A stretch of 54,257 nt of DNA, from the NCBI GenBank assembly GCA_013001975.1, contig JABDKX010000102.1, forward strand, positions 1-54,257, in the 5' to 3' direction. Numbering within the stretch: the stretch's first letter is position 1; each line of letters begins with the position of its first letter. The notes below the pieces were generated by a model. That model was not told where the DNA came from. It worked only from the letters and a program-made list of their open reading frames with translations, and did no database searches. The translations under genes and the position numbers were made by a program. Origin of the DNA: Saprospiraceae bacterium. GTDB lineage: Bacteria > Bacteroidota > Bacteroidia > Chitinophagales > Saprospiraceae. Below, piece by piece: positions 51,865 to 54,257 of the stretch.

Positions 51865-52947
51865 TTATCTTGCTTGATGTAAAATTAAAACTGGAGTCGT
51901 TGAAGTAATGGCAACTTCTTGACTTTGACTTTTTTTAAATATTTTTTCTAAAACGTTTTTCTTTATATGAGTCATAACCAATAAATCAATTTCATTTGAT
52001 GTAACAAAATTGTTTAGGCCATCAGCTATATTTTCATTTTCGATATTGTTTTTCTTCACTAATGACTTAGGATAATTTGTTTTATATATTTCGAATAAGT
52101 CAAAATCTATTTTATTATCTCCAGATTTGTAGATGTGTACAAGATTGATTCTTGGATAAGAACATTTTACAAGGTCAATAACTTGCGGCATTGCTTTGGT
52201 GTCGACTTCTAAGTCATCAGTTGCATACGCTACTTCATTTAAACCTTCAAAAACACCATCGGAAGGAACAATAATTATAGGTTGTTCAGATTGATTAATC
52301 ACTTTGGCAGAAACAGAACCAAAAATTTTCTTAAGTGCATTACCGGCTCCAGTAGTGCCCATAACAATAGTGGCGTTTAACTCTTTTGCTCTTTCAATTA
52401 TAGTGTCTCCTGCAAAACCAACAACAAATTCTGTATTTATAATTGGCGCATTAACATCCTTGACTTTATGCTCGGATTCAAAAACCTCAACAATGCTTTC
52501 AAACAATTCTTTGTTATTGGCCATCATATCTTGATAATCCATGACTGGTAAATCTGAAGCATGAGGTGTATAGCAATGAATGATTGTTACTATGGCACCT
52601 GTTTCCTTTGCTAAACTAAGGGCATAGTCAACTGAATTTAATGAAGTATCAGAATAATCAATCGGAACAAGGAAATGTTTAAATGGGCCTAATTTAAATC
52701 GAGAGATTATATTTTTATTAACCGTTTTTATAAAACTGTTAATATTGTCATCAGATCTGTAGTAAAATGTATCTGATCCTATTTTAACTGCAGGAATGAT
52801 TGAGATTTCATCCTTAACGAAGTTTTCAGGATCATGTTCTTCTTGAATTGCAAAATCAATATTAGATTTTTTAGCAAATCTTTTAATCATCATCTTTATG
52901 TACTCATAAGATGAGTTTTGCTTGCCATATAATTTGATTGCATTCAT
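51865..52947 (-). CDS. Universal stress protein with degenerate thioredoxin-like N-terminal domain
   Basis: A 360-residue protein and first gene of the five-gene minus-strand stress operon. Residues 1-80 resemble a thioredoxin/glutaredoxin fold (NAIKLYGKQNSSYEYIKMMI, SIIPAVKIGSDTFYY with an IPAV cis-Pro turn) but no CxxC. A USP domain at about 88-225 has an intact loop (VMGTTGAGNALKKIFGSVSAKVI), and a second degenerate USP follows to 360. The design is the same as in the protein encoded near 31 kb. The -7 element TAATTTTG upstream is a full match and lies 33 bp from an FNR-like box. Confidence 0.87.
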   Translation of the reverse strand: MNAIKLYGKQNSSYEYIKMMIKRFAKKSNIDFAIQEEHDPENFVKDEISIIPAVKIGSDTFYYRSDDNINSFIKTVNKNIISRFKLGPFKHFLVPIDYSDTSLNSVDYALSLAKETGAIVTIIHCYTPHASDLPVMDYQDMMANNKELFESIVEVFESEHKVKDVNAPIINTEFVVGFAGDTIIERAKELNATIVMGTTGAGNALKKIFGSVSAKVINQSEQPIIIVPSDGVFEGLNEVAYATDDLEVDTKAMPQVIDLVKCSYPRINLVHIYKSGDNKIDFDLFEIYKTNYPKSLVKKNNIENENIADGLNNFVTSNEIDLLVMTHIKKNVLEKIFKKSQSQEVAITSTTPVLILHQAR

Positions 52948-52961
52948 TTTTTTCTTTTCAA

Positions 52962-53027
52962 CAAAATTAAACGGAAGCTTTAAGTCAAGAAATGATTTTG
53001 GTCATGTTGAACGATGACCCACATCAG
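52962..53027. promoter_or_regulatory. Divergent promoter region with two FNR-like boxes (USP operon / FixL-like kinase)
   Basis: Box 1 ATGATTTTGGTCAT (52992-53005) and box 2 ATGACCCACATCAG (53014-53027) have centres 22 bp apart. On the minus strand TAATTTTG (52969-52962), a full TAnnTTTG match, lies 33 bp from the centre of box 1. For the kinase the best -7-like sequence (TACTTTAG, 53055-53062) lies 38 bp from the centre of box 2, so it breaks the rule. Confidence 0.65.
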
Positions 53028-53080
53028 TGTTAATTTTGATTTGAAAAATTTGAATACTTTAGCGTAAGAATTAAAGTATA

Positions 53081-54257
53081 ATGAAAGAGTCGACGAATGA
53101 ATTTGCACTTACGTTAAAAGCAATAATCGATACCGCTATCGATGGTATATTGACGATTAATAACAGGGGAGTAGTTGAGTCTATTAATCCCGCAGCTGCA
53201 AATTTGTTTGGGTATGAAGCTGATGAAGTCATTGGCAATAACATCAAAATTTTAATGCCTGAGCCTTATCATTCTGAACATGACGGCTATATACAACGGT
53301 ATAACAAAACCAAGGAGCCTCGCATTATTGGCATTGGAAGAGAAGTTCAAGGAAAAAAGAAAAATGGGCACATATTCCCTTTCAGATTGGCTGTTAGTGA
53401 GGTTATTTTAAATGACAGAGTTGTCTTCGCTGGTGTAGTACATGATTTATCTGATGTCAAAAAAGCTGAAAGCGAAATTGTTGAGCTTAATAAAAAACTT
53501 GAGAAGAAAGTAAATGAGCGAACATACGAGTTAGAAAAAACTGTCAATAAATTATTGCAAACCAACAGCACGCTTGAAAGTGAAATATCTGAAAGAATTA
53601 CAATTGAAAACAAACTGAAATTAAGTGAAGAAGAACTCAAGCAATCATTAAGTAAAGAAAGAGAATTGAATGAATTGAAGTCAAGATTTGTTTCAATGGC
53701 TTCACATGAATTTAGAACACCTTTAACTTCAGTATTATCATCAGCATCTTTGCTTGGGAGATATGTTGAGGGATTAGAAAATAAAAATGTTGACAAACAT
53801 CTCAACAGAATTAAAAGTTCAGTAGCCACTTTAACAGGAATACTCAATGATTTTCTGTCTTTAAGTAAGTTAGAAGAAGGTAAAGTTGAGGTGAATCAAA
53901 CAGAATTAAACATTGAAGAGTTGTGTCATGAAGTTATTGATGCTACTAAAGGGTTAATAAAATCTGATAATCAGAAAATAATTCACACGGTCGAGGGCGA
54001 ACCAAGAAAATTTAAAGTAGACCAGAGAATACTCAAAAACATACTCTTTAATCTCATATCAAATGCTATAAAGTACAGTAGCGATGATATTTATTGTAAA
54101 GTCGAATATCTTGAAAATGACTTTTTAATCAGTATTAAAGATAAAGGTATTGGGATTCCATTAGAAGATCAAAAATATTTGTTTACAAGGTTTTTTAGAG
54201 CAAGTAATGTTATAAATATCCAGGGAACTGGCTTAGGTTTAAATATTGTAAAAAGTT
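53081..54257 (+). CDS. FixL-like heme-PAS sensor histidine kinase, partial
   Basis: The first 392 residues; it runs off the right edge without a stop. A PAS domain (about 8-125) matches FixL closely: ILMPEPYHSEHDGYIQRY and RIIGIGREVQGKKKNG. His67 is at the place of the heme ligand His200 of Bradyrhizobium FixL, Arg73 at Arg206 and Arg87 at Arg220, with the same spacings (+6, +20). A coiled coil (about 125-200) leads to a HisKA domain with His209 in MASHEFRTPL and an HATPase domain (N box NLISNAIKYS, DKGIGIP, GTGLGL). No membrane helix is seen in the part present, so it should be a cytosolic oxygen sensor. The reading frame on the other strand over the same bases is a shadow. Confidence 0.93.
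   Translation, partial: MKESTNEFALTLKAIIDTAIDGILTINNRGVVESINPAAANLFGYEADEVIGNNIKILMPEPYHSEHDGYIQRYNKTKEPRIIGIGREVQGKKKNGHIFPFRLAVSEVILNDRVVFAGVVHDLSDVKKAESEIVELNKKLEKKVNERTYELEKTVNKLLQTNSTLESEISERITIENKLKLSEEELKQSLSKERELNELKSRFVSMASHEFRTPLTSVLSSASLLGRYVEGLENKNVDKHLNRIKSSVATLTGILNDFLSLSKLEEGKVEVNQTELNIEELCHEVIDATKGLIKSDNQKIIHTVEGEPRKFKVDQRILKNILFNLISNAIKYSSDDIYCKVEYLENDFLISIKDKGIGIPLEDQKYLFTRFFRASNVINIQGTGLGLNIVKS

Noticed and set aside
53347-53847. A 166-residue minus-strand reading frame over the kinase gene
   Set aside because: It is antisense to the HisKA/PAS coding region, Ser/Leu-rich and without domain similarity. The plus-strand frame has clear PAS, HisKA and HATPase motifs.

Overview
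The window reads as a chromosomal segment of an AT-rich Bacteroidota, most likely a member of the Saprospiria or a relative. The evidence is type IX secretion (T9SS) type A and type B cargo, PorP/SprF, a DUF1800/DUF1501 pair, a FecI/FecR/TonB set with an STN domain, LytS/LytTR regulators, a fused cbb3 oxidase subunit, and promoters of the Bacteroidota form (-7 element TAnnTTTG). I saw no rRNA, tRNA, insertion sequence or CRISPR array. The placement below phylum is an inference.

Layout. 0-4.2 kb: a minus-strand exported-protein operon (DUF1800, DUF1501, discoidin-like T9SS cargo). 4.4-8.5 kb: ECF sigma factor, FecR-like anti-sigma factor, TonB-dependent receptor; a shared two-part promoter-like sequence precedes both fecR and the DUF1800 operon. 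8.6-12.2 kb: a propeller sensor kinase of the LytS type overlapping a LytTR regulator. 12.2-14.7 kb: a gene-poor, repeat-rich stretch with a MarC-family protein, an Lrp/AsnC regulator and a four-helix-bundle gene flanked by inverted short repeats. 14.7-25.7 kb: a DUF5686 outer-membrane protein and a T9SS trio (a 1943-residue type B adhesin-like protein, PorP/SprF, OmpA-PD40). 25.9-30.4 kb: a small conserved protein, a Lys-rich secreted protein, RmuC, an Omp28-like T9SS protein and a SemiSWEET.

30.5-54.3 kb is the most interesting part. It holds seven operons that I believe form one oxygen-limitation regulon: a cbb3 oxidase operon (ccoS, fused ccoN-ccoO, ccoQ, ccoP, ccoG, ccoH, SafE-like) with a separate ccoI, six universal stress proteins, four CBS-domain proteins, a short HPF-type ribosome hibernation factor, cardiolipin synthase, a DUF3943 protein and several unknowns. 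The segment also encodes a receiver-CRP/FNR fusion regulator and, running off the right edge, a histidine kinase whose PAS domain carries the heme-ligand and oxygen-sensing residues of FixL.

Reading all five upstream regions by eye, I find in each a pair of 14-bp FNR-like palindromes (ideal form ATGAT-N4-ATCAT) whose centres are exactly 22 bp apart. In eight of the nine promoters served, a TAnnTTTG-like -7 element lies exactly 33 bp from the centre of the proximal box, the geometry of class II CRP/FNR activation. The proposed circuit is O2 -> FixL-like heme kinase -> REC-CRP regulator (FixJ and FixK roles in one polypeptide) -> high-affinity respiration plus a dormancy-type stress set, similar in logic to rhizobial FixL/J/K and in content to the mycobacterial DosR regulon. 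The palindromes, spacing and motifs are visible in the sequence; the circuit is an inference.
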